64,000 nt of DNA, taken from positions 62,001 through 126,000 of the forward strand of contig NZ_CABPRZ010000002.1 of the NCBI RefSeq assembly GCF_902459695.1, written 5' to 3'. The position numbers and the translations under genes are program-made. Numbering within the stretch: position 1 is the stretch's first letter; every line of letters starts with the position of its first letter. Below the pieces are notes generated by a model. That model was not told the origin of the DNA, made no database searches, and saw only the letters and a program-made list of their open reading frames with translations. Shown here one piece after another: positions 41,990-50,351 of this stretch. The stretch comes from Pandoraea terrae (GTDB lineage Bacteria > Pseudomonadota > Gammaproteobacteria > Burkholderiales > Burkholderiaceae).

Positions 41990-42907
41990 CTACTTCAGCT
42001 GATATAACCGGTCCGGCACTGCTTCCTCGGGAATCTCCCGATCACAAAGCTCAAGTAGCGAACGCTCGATATTTCGCGCGATGGCGTCGAGCGCGAGCGC
42101 ATTGGGCGCTGTACTGAATGGCTCGGAAACTTCGTTGGCGATCGCCTCCAGCGCAATCAAGGTGTAAGCGACGAAAACGCTGACGATGGGCGTAAATAAT
42201 TCCGTCGAGTCGACGAGGCCAAACGGGAGCATGATGCAGTACGCGTATACCGTACGATGTAGCAGCACGCTATACGCAAACGGAATGGGGGTTGATGCAA
42301 TCCGCTCACATCCCCCCACCGTCTTTTCCAGTTCGTTGATCTGCGCGTCGAACATCCACAGCTTCGTGTCCGTCACCGCTTGCTGGCGCTGTAGCCGCGC
42401 GAGTTTATTGCGAATATCCTTCAGAAGCGCGATCGGCTTGTAGCACTTTGTCCGCAACACTCCCGTTGCCTCATTGCCGATCAGGCGAACGAGATCCCCG
42501 GTCGGATCGGTCTTGCGCAGCTGATGCTTCAACGCATAAGCGAATGCGATAACGGTACGGACGAGCTCGACGCGGTCGGTATTGGCACTGTCCTCGATGT
42601 AACACAGCATCTGCGCCGCGAGGGAACGCGAGGCGATCAGCACACTGCCCCAAAGGTGCCGCGCTTCGTTGAACCGCTCATAGCTCGCAGTGTTCCGGAA
42701 CGCAAGGAAAATCGTTAGCGCCACGCCAAAGAGCGTGAACGGTGCAGTATTGAGCGGAATCTTTTCGCCCAGAATACGTCCATGCGACAGTACAGCCAGG
42801 CCGCTGACAACACTCAGGAAAAATAGCTGCGGAACGATCGCCCGCAATACCGATCCCCGCCACACAAACAGCATGCGAAACCAGTTTTCCCGTGGTCGCA
42901 CGATCAT
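41990..42907 (-). CDS. Bestrophin-like inner-membrane channel (UPF0187/YneE)
   Basis: 305 residues. The N-terminus RPRENWFRMLFVWRGSVL, two early membrane helices, and FLAFRNTASYERFNEARHLWG (about residues 68-88) are diagnostic of bacterial bestrophins, pentameric ion channels; RTVYAYCIMLPFGLVD and the helix after it are also conserved. Its physiological ion is not known in bacteria. Position beside cytochrome bd may suggest a link to membrane potential or pH, which is inference only. Confidence 0.88.
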   Translation of the reverse strand: MIVRPRENWFRMLFVWRGSVLRAIVPQLFFLSVVSGLAVLSHGRILGEKIPLNTAPFTLFGVALTIFLAFRNTASYERFNEARHLWGSVLIASRSLAAQMLCYIEDSANTDRVELVRTVIAFAYALKHQLRKTDPTGDLVRLIGNEATGVLRTKCYKPIALLKDIRNKLARLQRQQAVTDTKLWMFDAQINELEKTVGGCERIASTPIPFAYSVLLHRTVYAYCIMLPFGLVDSTELFTPIVSVFVAYTLIALEAIANEVSEPFSTAPNALALDAIARNIERSLLELCDREIPEEAVPDRLYQLK

Positions 42908-42992
42908 GATGTTCTTCTCTTGTGTCGTGAGCTAACCCTGGATTCACGGCGAGCCGCGCCGGGGCGGGACAGGTGCCCGGAGGAAACCATAC

Positions 42993-43022
42993 GGGGGCAG
43001 CCATCGCCCTGCCCCCGCTTTT
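42993..43022 (+). terminator. Hairpin GGGGGCAG/CTGCCCCC followed by GCTTTT
   Basis: A perfect 8-bp GC stem with an eight-base loop, followed on the plus strand by a short T-run; it lies between the cyd operon and the bestrophin gene, both minus-strand. On the minus strand it lacks the U-run, so it may only pause transcripts. Confidence 0.4.
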
Positions 43023-43098
43023 CATTGTATCAAGCGCTCGGACTCCCTGGCGCCGGCGCGACGCGCACCGCCAACGACCCCGTCAATTCACGGTGTTC

Positions 43099-43245
43099 TC
43101 AGTGAGTTTTCAGTCCTATTGCGGTCATGGAAAGTCGTATCAATTCCACGACCAACACGACGGTAGTGACACCCGCCGTCCAGAGTGCGACGAGCCAGAA
43201 AAGTTGTTTCCAACGGCTGTGTTTGGTGGAGAACCGATTGAACAT
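43099..43245 (-). CDS. cydP: DUF2474-type small membrane protein of cytochrome bd (CydP)
   Basis: 48 residues with AAGGTGAAC before the ATG at 43245. One membrane helix (FWLVALWTAGVTTVVLVVELI) after a basic N-terminus. This is the small accessory subunit often encoded right after cydAB of cyanide-insensitive type oxidases. It lies 29 bases after cydB. Name given by family and position. Confidence 0.75.
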   Translation of the reverse strand: MFNRFSTKHSRWKQLFWLVALWTAGVTTVVLVVELIRLSMTAIGLKTH

Positions 43246-43274
43246 CCTGTTCACCTTTGCAATTCCGGGGTGCG

Positions 43275-44285
43275 CTAGTGGTGATACCCTTCGCCGATCT
43301 TGACCTTGCCGTGAAATACGTAGTAACTCCAAGCGGTGTAGACGAGGATGAAAGGCAGGATGAACAGCGCGCCGATCAATGCGAAGAGTTGGCTTTGCAC
43401 CGGCGACGCGGCCTCCCAAAGGGACACGGATGGCGGAATGATATTCGGCCACATGCTGATACCGAGCCCGCTGTAACCCAGGAATATCACCAACAGCGTG
43501 AGCAGGAACGGCGTGGCCGTCGCGCGATGCGCCAAGGAGATCAACGTGGCAAAAAAAACAAAAATCACGAGGATCGGCACGGGCAGGAAATACAGCAAGT
43601 TGGGCATGCTGAACCAGCGCGCCGAGATCTCCGGATGTGACAGCGGCGTCCAAGCACTTACCACGGCGATCGCGATGACCAGGAGCCAGACGAAGTAGGA
43701 CGAAAAGCGGTACATTTCGGCCTGCAGCCGCCCTTCCGTCTTCATGATCAGCCATGTGCTACCCAATTGGGCATAGGCCACCAGCAGCGCGAAGCCACAA
43801 AAGACAGGGAACGGCCGTATCCAGTCCAGGCTCCCGCCCGCAAACGCTTTGTCTGCGACAGGAATGCCGTCGATGAATGCGCCAAGCACAATTCCCTGGG
43901 CAAATGTCGCTACCACGGATCCACCCACGAACGCCTTATCCCACAGGTGCCTCCTGTGTTCGCTTGCCTTGAAACGGAATTCGAATGCAACGCCTCGAAA
44001 GATCAGCCCCAGGAGCATGATGACCAACGGCAGATATAGCGCACTGAGAACCACTGAGTACGCTAAGGGAAACGCGCCGAAGAGACCCGCCCCGCCCAGC
44101 ACGAGCCACGTCTCGTTGCCATCCCAGACGGGAGCGACCGTGTTCATCATCACGTCACGCTCATCCTTGTCTGTAATGAACGAAAAAAGCAGACCGATGC
44201 CCAAGTCGAATCCGTCCATGACGACATACATCATGATGCCGAAGACGATGATCAATGCCCAGATTAGCGAGAGGTCAACGCCCAT
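43275..44285 (-). CDS. cydB: Cytochrome bd-type ubiquinol oxidase subunit II
   Basis: 336 residues, about eight helices. MYVVMDGFDLGIGLL, WDGNETWLVLGGAGLFGAFPLAYS and YTAWSYYVFHGKV are canonical CydB stretches. It supports the haem-bearing CydA and contributes the proton path. 37 bases after cydA. The 336-residue form with the short CydA fits the cyanide-insensitive oxidase branch. Confidence 0.95.
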   Translation of the reverse strand: MGVDLSLIWALIIVFGIMMYVVMDGFDLGIGLLFSFITDKDERDVMMNTVAPVWDGNETWLVLGGAGLFGAFPLAYSVVLSALYLPLVIMLLGLIFRGVAFEFRFKASEHRRHLWDKAFVGGSVVATFAQGIVLGAFIDGIPVADKAFAGGSLDWIRPFPVFCGFALLVAYAQLGSTWLIMKTEGRLQAEMYRFSSYFVWLLVIAIAVVSAWTPLSHPEISARWFSMPNLLYFLPVPILVIFVFFATLISLAHRATATPFLLTLLVIFLGYSGLGISMWPNIIPPSVSLWEAASPVQSQLFALIGALFILPFILVYTAWSYYVFHGKVKIGEGYHH

Positions 44286-44322
44286 GTCGCTTGCTCCTCA
44301 TGTTCGAATCAGTATCCGAAGC

Positions 44323-45741
44323 CTAATGGTCGTCGTAAGCCGAGATCGGGCGCGCAGGCCTGCGCGATTGCCCCGCGCCGCCTTCCATGCCGCCTTCCAC
44401 GACCGGTTCCCCAACGCGCGGCTGCGGTCCTTTGCGCACGAGCCGCAGCATGTACGAGATGCCCGTCCCGAAGAGCGAGAAGTAGACCACGACAAACAGG
44501 ATGAGGCTTAGCCCCACCTCGGTCGGATTTTGAAGTGATGAAGCATTGACGGTACGCATCACGCCATAGATCACCCAAGGCTGACGCCCCATTTCGGTCG
44601 TAACCCAACCGGCGATCAGCGCGATCAGGCCGGCCGGCCCCATGCACAGCACGACCGTGAGGAACAGGCGTGAGGTGTAAAGCGCGTTTCGAAGCCGCAG
44701 CCACAGGCTCCATAGCCCCGTGAGGATCATCAGCACCCCCATGCCGACCATCAGTCGGAACGTCCAGAAAATCACCGTCGAGTTGGGCCGATCCTCCGGT
44801 GCAAATGACTTCAGTGCAGGGATCTGGCGGTCGAGGCTGTGGGTGAGGATGAGACTGCCGAGCACCGGGATTTCGATCGCAAAGCGCGTTTTCTCTGCTT
44901 TCATGTCCGGCCAACCGACGAGGACGAGCGGCGAGGGTTGCCCGGGAACGTTCTCCCAGTGGCCTTCGATGGCCGCGATTTTCGCAGGCTGATGCTCGAG
45001 CGTATTGAGACCGTGCGCGTCTCCAACAACAGCCTGAATGGGTGCAACGATCAGCGCCATCCACATGGCCATCGACAACATGGTGCGCATCGCCGGACTG
45101 TCGCGCCCGCGCAGCAAATGCCAAGCCCCGGAAGCCCCCACGAAGAAGGCCGTGGCAAGAAATGAGGCGATCGCCATGTGCGCGAGCCTGAACGGGAAGG
45201 ACGGATTGAAGATGACGGCAAGCCAGTCGACCGGCACCGCACGTCCGTCGACGATGCTATAGCCCTGCGGCGTATGCATCCAGCTATTGGACGACAGTAT
45301 CCAGAAGGTGGAAAACAGTGTGCCGAGCGCGACCATGGCTGTCGCAAAGAAATGCAGCCCCCTGCCAACACGCTCCCACCCGAAGAGCATGACGCCGAGA
45401 AAACCCGCTTCGAGAAAAAATGCGGTGAGCACCTCATAGGTCAGGAGCGGTCCCGTAATGCCTCCGGCAAAGTACGAGAAGCGGCTCCAATTCGTACCGA
45501 ACTGATAGGCCATCACGACGCCCGAAACCACGCCCATGCCAAAGTTCAGGGCAAAGATCTTCGACCAGAAATTGTACAGATGCCGATAGGCCTCTTGGCC
45601 GGTCTTCAGCCACAAACCTTCCAATACCGTAAGAAAGCTGGCCAGACCAATCGTGATTGCCGGAAAAATGATATGGAACGCGACGGTGAACGCAAACTGC
45701 AGGCGCGCGAGATCAATTGCGGTCGAACTGTAAGTGTCCAT
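44323..45741 (-). CDS. cydA: Cytochrome bd-type ubiquinol oxidase subunit I, short-Q-loop (CIO type)
   Basis: 472 residues. LARLQFAFTVAFHIIFPAITIG holds the first haem ligand His, GAWHLLRGRDS the loop region, and IAGWVTTEMGRQPWVIYG the conserved C-terminal motif. It oxidises quinol and reduces oxygen to water at high affinity without proton pumping. Length and the short segment between helices 6 and 7 point to the short-Q-loop class. First gene of cydA-cydB-cydP; the operon faces away from the ydeP-type gene across a 359-base divergent region. Confidence 0.95.
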   Translation of the reverse strand: MDTYSSTAIDLARLQFAFTVAFHIIFPAITIGLASFLTVLEGLWLKTGQEAYRHLYNFWSKIFALNFGMGVVSGVVMAYQFGTNWSRFSYFAGGITGPLLTYEVLTAFFLEAGFLGVMLFGWERVGRGLHFFATAMVALGTLFSTFWILSSNSWMHTPQGYSIVDGRAVPVDWLAVIFNPSFPFRLAHMAIASFLATAFFVGASGAWHLLRGRDSPAMRTMLSMAMWMALIVAPIQAVVGDAHGLNTLEHQPAKIAAIEGHWENVPGQPSPLVLVGWPDMKAEKTRFAIEIPVLGSLILTHSLDRQIPALKSFAPEDRPNSTVIFWTFRLMVGMGVLMILTGLWSLWLRLRNALYTSRLFLTVVLCMGPAGLIALIAGWVTTEMGRQPWVIYGVMRTVNASSLQNPTEVGLSLILFVVVYFSLFGTGISYMLRLVRKGPQPRVGEPVVEGGMEGGAGQSRRPARPISAYDDH

Positions 45742-45959
45742 GCTCGCTCTGCCTTACGCGGTTGAAGGCAAGTTCGCCAACGACACGACCACGACGGCGA
45801 ACGTATTCGACAAGTTTTGTCCGCGACTTGGCTTCCTGAAAGAGGGTAAACACTGAGTACGGGACCGGTCACGCCCGGATGTCGTCCACAGTGAATATCC
45901 CGGGTAATTCGCTTACTGCGCAGCGCAATTGCTGGCAATTTCCATTTGCGTATGCGCTG

Positions 45960-45989
45960 CTTGTAACCACTTGTAACTGCTTGTAACCG
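45960..45989 (+). repeat. Three tandem 10-bp repeats CTTGTAACYR
   Basis: CTTGTAACCA, CTTGTAACTG, CTTGTAACCG in direct, uninterrupted tandem, i.e. spaced one DNA turn apart. They lie in the divergent cydA/ydeP promoter region, 112 bases before the ydeP-type start. Otherwise the 45742-46100 region contains only a doubtful 38-codon frame (45740-45856). Confidence 0.7.
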
Positions 45990-46100
45990 CGACTTGCCGA
46001 GCCGGAGGCCAAGCCTATTGTTGTTATTTACAGTCCGCCAGGCGGCGGGATTCAGGCAACCGTTGACTCCAGGATGTCTGGAGTCGCTCGGGGGGCAATC

Positions 46101-48380
46101 ATGGCTATTCGACGCGACGTACCCGGTATCAGGCCATATGACGGACCCGCTGGAGGCTGGGGAGCGCTTCGCGCGACAACGCAAGCCATCCGGCTGCAAA
46201 TGGATAGCGTCAAGGCGCCGATCACATTGCTCCGGACCAACCAGCCCGACGGCTTCGATTGTCCGGGGTGCGCGTGGCCCGACAAGGAGCATAGGTCCAC
46301 GTTCCAGTTCTGCGAAAACGGTGCCAAAGCGGTCACCTGGGAAGCGACTAACAAACGGGTGCGCCCGGAGTTTTTTGAGAAAAACACGGTGTCGTCGTTG
46401 CTGCAACGCTCGGATTTTGAATTGGAGGATATGGGCCGGCTGACGCATCCTCTCGTCTACGATCGCGCGACCGACACGTTCCGAGCAGTCGAGTGGGAGA
46501 CCGCCTTCACCCGTATCGGCGAGATCCTTCGCGGGTTGTCGCCCGATCAGGTCGAGTTCTATACGTCCGGCAGGGCATCGAACGAGGCCGCATTCCTCTT
46601 TCAACTGTTCGCAAGGGAATATGGGACGAACAATTTCCCGGATTGCTCGAACATGTGCCATGAACCGACCAGCGTCGGTTTGCCGCAGTCCATTGGTATC
46701 GGCAAGGGCACGGTGTCACTGGAGGACTTTGACCGCTGTGAACTCATCATCGCCATCGGCCACAATCCCGGGACAAATCACCCCCGGATGATGGGAACGC
46801 TCCATGAAGCGGCAAGGCGTAACGTCCCGATCATCGTGTTCAACCCGCTTCGCGAGCGCGCGCTCGAACGATTTGCGGATCCCCAAAACTGGCTGGAGAT
46901 GGCAACTTACGGCTCTACCAGAATCGCATCCACTTATTTTCAGGTCGACGCCGGCGGAGACGCGGCCGCCCTTAAAGGCATCATGAAGGTGCTGTTGGAA
47001 ATGGATGCACAACAGGGAAACGTTCTGGACCGTGATTTTATCGCGGTGCATACCGAAGGCTTCGACGCTTTTGCCAAGGATCTGGAAGCAACGACGTGGG
47101 AGGATATCGAGAAGGCAAGCGGGCTCAGTCGCGCAGATCTCGAGCAGGTCGCAACGCTCTATGCAAATTCGAGTGCGACGATCGTCACTTATGGCATGGG
47201 CGTCACCCAGCATAGTAAAGGCACGGCAAATGTTCGCCTGATCGCTGATTTGTTGTTATTGCGGGGCAACTTTGGCAAACCCGGCGCGGGTATCTGTCCA
47301 TTGCGCGGCCATTCCAACGTGCAGGGGAACCGGACGGTCGGCATCACCGAAAAACCGTCGGTCGGGTTCCTGAAGCAGATTGAGTATGTATTGGGGTTCG
47401 TTCCTCCCCAGAAGCACGGGCACGATGCCGTCAAGGCGATGCAGGCCATGATCGATGGTTCGGCCAAGGCATTGATTTGCCTGGGCGGAAACTTCGCGGT
47501 TGCGCTACCCGATGCCGAACGGTCCTTCCCCGCGATGGGCACGCTCGATCTGAGTGTCCACATTGGGACCAAGCTCAATCGCACGCATCTGCTGGTGGCG
47601 AAGGAAACGTACCTGTTCCCTTGCCTTGGGCGGACGGAACTTGATGTACAGGCGACCGGGCCGCAGTCGGTGACCGTCGAAGATTCGATGTCGATGGTTC
47701 ACGCATCGGCAGGCAAGCTGACGCCGGCGTCCGAGATGCTGCGTTCCGAGCCGGCCATCGTGGCTGGCATGGCTTCCGCGACCTTGCCGAAAAGCAAGGT
47801 GCCATGGCTCGACCTGATTGCTGACTATGACAAGATTCGCGACCTGATCGAAAGAACGGTGCCGGGATTCGAGAATTTCAATGCACGCATCAGATCGCCT
47901 GGGGGATTCCGACTGCCGCTGCCGCCGACCGAACGCAAGTGGCCAACGCCGTCAGGAAAAGCGATTTTCTCCGTGTACGGCGGCGTGAAAGAAGACGCAG
48001 ATGTCCTCGGCGGTGAAAATGTCCTGCGTCTCATGACGATCCGCAGCCACGATCAATACAACACAACGATCTATGCGCTGGATGATCGTTATCGAGGCGT
48101 ATTCGGGCGGCGTGACGTGCTGTTCATGAACGAAGCGGATATGGCCGCGCGCGGCCTGGAGCATGGGGACCTGGTCGACATGGAGACGATCGTCACGGGC
48201 AGGCAACTTCGCATGAAGAAGCTCACTGCGATCGCCTACGACAATATCGCGCGAGGTTCGGTGGCCGCATACTATCCGGAGGCGAACGTTCTGGTGCCTC
48301 TCGAATACATTGATCAGGACAGCGGCACGCCTTCTTACAAGTCGATTCCTGTTCGCGTACTGCGTTCGGAAGTAACTTGA
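46101..48380 (+). CDS. ydeP: YdeP/FdhF-family molybdopterin oxidoreductase
   Basis: About 759 residues from the ATG at 46101 (GGGGGG ahead); an ATG at 46074 is also possible. Close to E. coli YdeP over the whole length: GFDCPGCAWPD, QVEFYTSGRASNEAAFLFQLFAREYG, CSNMCHEPTSVGL, GHNPGTNHPRMMG, GICPLRGHSNVQG and the C-terminal RSHDQYNTTIYALDDRYRG. It binds a bis-MGD molybdenum cofactor. YdeP is linked to acid resistance in E. coli; the substrate is unknown and no electron-transfer subunit adjoins. Confidence 0.9.
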   Translation: MAIRRDVPGIRPYDGPAGGWGALRATTQAIRLQMDSVKAPITLLRTNQPDGFDCPGCAWPDKEHRSTFQFCENGAKAVTWEATNKRVRPEFFEKNTVSSLLQRSDFELEDMGRLTHPLVYDRATDTFRAVEWETAFTRIGEILRGLSPDQVEFYTSGRASNEAAFLFQLFAREYGTNNFPDCSNMCHEPTSVGLPQSIGIGKGTVSLEDFDRCELIIAIGHNPGTNHPRMMGTLHEAARRNVPIIVFNPLRERALERFADPQNWLEMATYGSTRIASTYFQVDAGGDAAALKGIMKVLLEMDAQQGNVLDRDFIAVHTEGFDAFAKDLEATTWEDIEKASGLSRADLEQVATLYANSSATIVTYGMGVTQHSKGTANVRLIADLLLLRGNFGKPGAGICPLRGHSNVQGNRTVGITEKPSVGFLKQIEYVLGFVPPQKHGHDAVKAMQAMIDGSAKALICLGGNFAVALPDAERSFPAMGTLDLSVHIGTKLNRTHLLVAKETYLFPCLGRTELDVQATGPQSVTVEDSMSMVHASAGKLTPASEMLRSEPAIVAGMASATLPKSKVPWLDLIADYDKIRDLIERTVPGFENFNARIRSPGGFRLPLPPTERKWPTPSGKAIFSVYGGVKEDADVLGGENVLRLMTIRSHDQYNTTIYALDDRYRGVFGRRDVLFMNEADMAARGLEHGDLVDMETIVTGRQLRMKKLTAIAYDNIARGSVAAYYPEANVLVPLEYIDQDSGTPSYKSIPVRVLRSEVT

Positions 48381-48438
48381 TTCGGGGCGACCCTCAAGCA
48401 AAGCTGAACGCGATCCGCTACCCGGGTTCATTCCGTGG

Positions 48439-49308
48439 TCAAACACGATTCTGCTCATCGCTCGGAATCTGGCCTGCCAGGACCGACTGCAGTGCCGACT
48501 TGCCGTACATATAAGCTATGGCGTCGTCCAAGGCGGGGTTGCGGCGCAATTCGTTGCCGCCATCGACGGCAAAGCTCTGCCCCGTGACCCAACCGGACTC
48601 CGGCCCCGCGAGATAGCGCACCGCGCTGGCGATGTCCTGCGGCTCGCCGACGCGGCCTAGCGGCACCTGCTCGATGAACGCATCCATTATCGTCGGATCA
48701 CCCAACATCGGGCCCGTGGCTTCGGAACGCGTGAGACCGGGGCGCACGGCGTTGACGCGAACCCTCGCGGTTGCCAACTCCTCTGCCGCAACGCGCACCA
48801 GCGCCTCGAGTCCCGCTTTGCCCGTGCAGTAGCTCGACAACCAGCGGAAGCTCAACTGTGCCGCAGTCGATGAGATGCACACGATTGAGCCGCCACCTTG
48901 CTGCGCGAGCAGCGGCGCCCCGTGCCGGATCGCGAGGAACGCGGAGGCGATGTTAAGTTCCAGCTCGGCCATGAAGCTCGTGGTGTCGTGCATCAGCAGG
49001 GGGCGGAAGCCGCCGCCGCCCACTGTCGCCACGACAATGTCGAGACGCTTGTGCAAGGCCCATGCCTGTTGCATCGCGGCCTGAACGTCCTCGGCTTTGC
49101 CCGCGTCACCGGCCACGCACTCGACGCGTGCCTCGGGATACTCGGCGAGCAGGCGTTGGCATGCATCGTCGAGCGCTTCGCGGCGGCGGCCCATGAGGAC
49201 CACGGCGGCACCGTCGCGCAGCAGCGCGCCGGCACTGGCGCTCGCGATGGCGCCGGCCCCGCCCGTGACGAGCGCAGTCTTGCGTTCAAGGATGCGGGAT
49301 GTCGTCAT
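48439..49308 (-). CDS. SDR-family oxidoreductase
   Basis: 289 residues. TGGAGAIASASAGALL is the cofactor motif (the usual last Gly of TGxxxGxG is replaced: GAGAIASA, an atypical form). Ser of CISSTAAQ, Tyr/Lys of SYCTGKAG complete the triad. A 30-residue tail after the standard FAVDGGNE end is unusual. It starts four bases from the SnoaL-like gene, so the pair is an operon. Such SDR/SnoaL pairs occur in steroid, terpene or aromatic degradation; substrate unknown. Confidence 0.85.
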   Translation of the reverse strand: MTTSRILERKTALVTGGAGAIASASAGALLRDGAAVVLMGRRREALDDACQRLLAEYPEARVECVAGDAGKAEDVQAAMQQAWALHKRLDIVVATVGGGGFRPLLMHDTTSFMAELELNIASAFLAIRHGAPLLAQQGGGSIVCISSTAAQLSFRWLSSYCTGKAGLEALVRVAAEELATARVRVNAVRPGLTRSEATGPMLGDPTIMDAFIEQVPLGRVGEPQDIASAVRYLAGPESGWVTGQSFAVDGGNELRRNPALDDAIAYMYGKSALQSVLAGQIPSDEQNRV

Positions 49309-49311
49309 CGC

Positions 49312-49728
49312 TCACCCCACTACCGGCAAGTCTTGCGTCCAGTCCACCAACAGGTTGCGCTCGACGAAGCGCCAGCGGCCATCCTGATAGCAGAGCTTGT
49401 CCTGGTAGCGGATACCCCAATCGAGCTTGCGCGCCACGCCGTCGCGCGTGTACAGATGGTTGGCGACGCAATAGGTCTCGGCCGTTGCCACGTTGCCGTC
49501 CACCTCGGCGAATTGCTGGTGGATGTGATGCTGCGTGGCGCTGTATTGATTGAGCGCCGACATGCCGCTGACGATCGCATCGATGCCGTCCATGCGAAAG
49601 CCCGGGCCGACGATGCTGGCCTCGCTCGCGAAGAGCGCCGCAACGCCCGCAAAATCGCGACGGTCGACCGCCTGCGCGTAACGGCAGGCAAGTTCGTAAA
49701 TGTGCTGCTTGTGCTCCGGTGCTGACAT
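49312..49728 (-). CDS. SnoaL-like/NTF2-fold protein
   Basis: 138 residues, with the cone-shaped NTF2 fold pattern: ELACRYAQAVDRRDFAGVAALFASEASIVGPG then SATQHHIHQQFAEVDGNVATAETYC and KLCYQDGRWRFVERNLLVDW. Related proteins are ring-hydroxylating-dioxygenase-like small subunits, dehydratases, isomerases or cyclases. Co-transcribed with the SDR gene. Function unknown. Confidence 0.82.
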   Translation of the reverse strand: MSAPEHKQHIYELACRYAQAVDRRDFAGVAALFASEASIVGPGFRMDGIDAIVSGMSALNQYSATQHHIHQQFAEVDGNVATAETYCVANHLYTRDGVARKLDWGIRYQDKLCYQDGRWRFVERNLLVDWTQDLPVVG

Positions 49729-50036
49729 GCTCGCCCCTCATTTCATCAGTGGTTAGCCCAGAAAGGTCTCTCAGTTGGACGCATCCATCGTTCGTCCCCT
49801 GCTGCTCGGCAGAGAAACTATATTGGCCTTGGGAACCATTGGCAATCAGGCACTCGAACGTTGTGTGGGTACCTTTTGGTAACCACCATCAAGTTTGAGG
49901 TCGGCCGATAGCGAGCGCCTTCGACGGGTACGTTTTCCCTCGCCCTGCCACCGAGTCGCCCCACGCTATACACTGTGTACGTAGCTTGTTGCAACCCGGC
50001 ACGGGAGAGATGGCGGCGACAGCGGAGGAGGTAAAA
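49729..50036. other. 308-base divergent gap without a gene
   Basis: Lies between the SnoaL-like gene and the small gene at 50037. The only structure I see is GGTACC-TTTT-GGTAACC (about 49870-49882), an imperfect inverted repeat that could be an operator. It is AT-richer than the surroundings, which suits a promoter region. Confidence 0.3.
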
Positions 50037-50288
50037 ATGCGACTTGTCGAGCAGGATCAACGGCGCGAGTTTCTCGCGATCTTGCAGCAAAATGGTTTGC
50101 CGGAAGACGATTTTGAAATCCGGGAAATCGACACGACGGATCCGAAAGGCGACGAAATTTACGGCATCCAGGGCGCTGTCTCTATCACGAGGCGTTCGAC
50201 CGGCATTTCGAAGGAATACCCCATTGGATACGATACGGAATGGGTTTCGCTGTTCAAGAAGAATCTCGAGATGGGCGAATTCGGCTGA
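50037..50288 (+). CDS. Conserved small protein, family also at 36320
   Basis: 83 residues from the ATG at 50037 with a perfect GGAGGT ahead. Same family as 36320-36580: QQNGLPEDDF near residue 20, W-x3-F and the C-terminal EFG. Acidic, cytoplasmic, no cysteine. Convergent with the nitrate-reductase gene. Function unknown. Confidence 0.7.
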   Translation: MRLVEQDQRREFLAILQQNGLPEDDFEIREIDTTDPKGDEIYGIQGAVSITRRSTGISKEYPIGYDTEWVSLFKKNLEMGEFG

Positions 50289-50351
50289 TCAAAGCGCCTG
50301 ACGGGTCGGCCGGAAGCGGATTTCGTTGATACCGGCTTCCGGCATCGAGCC

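Noticed and set aside
45740-45856. Plus-strand 38-codon frame (MLALPYAVEGKF...) at the cydA start
   Set aside because: Overlaps the cydA initiation region, no ribosome site; could be a remnant but evidence is too thin.
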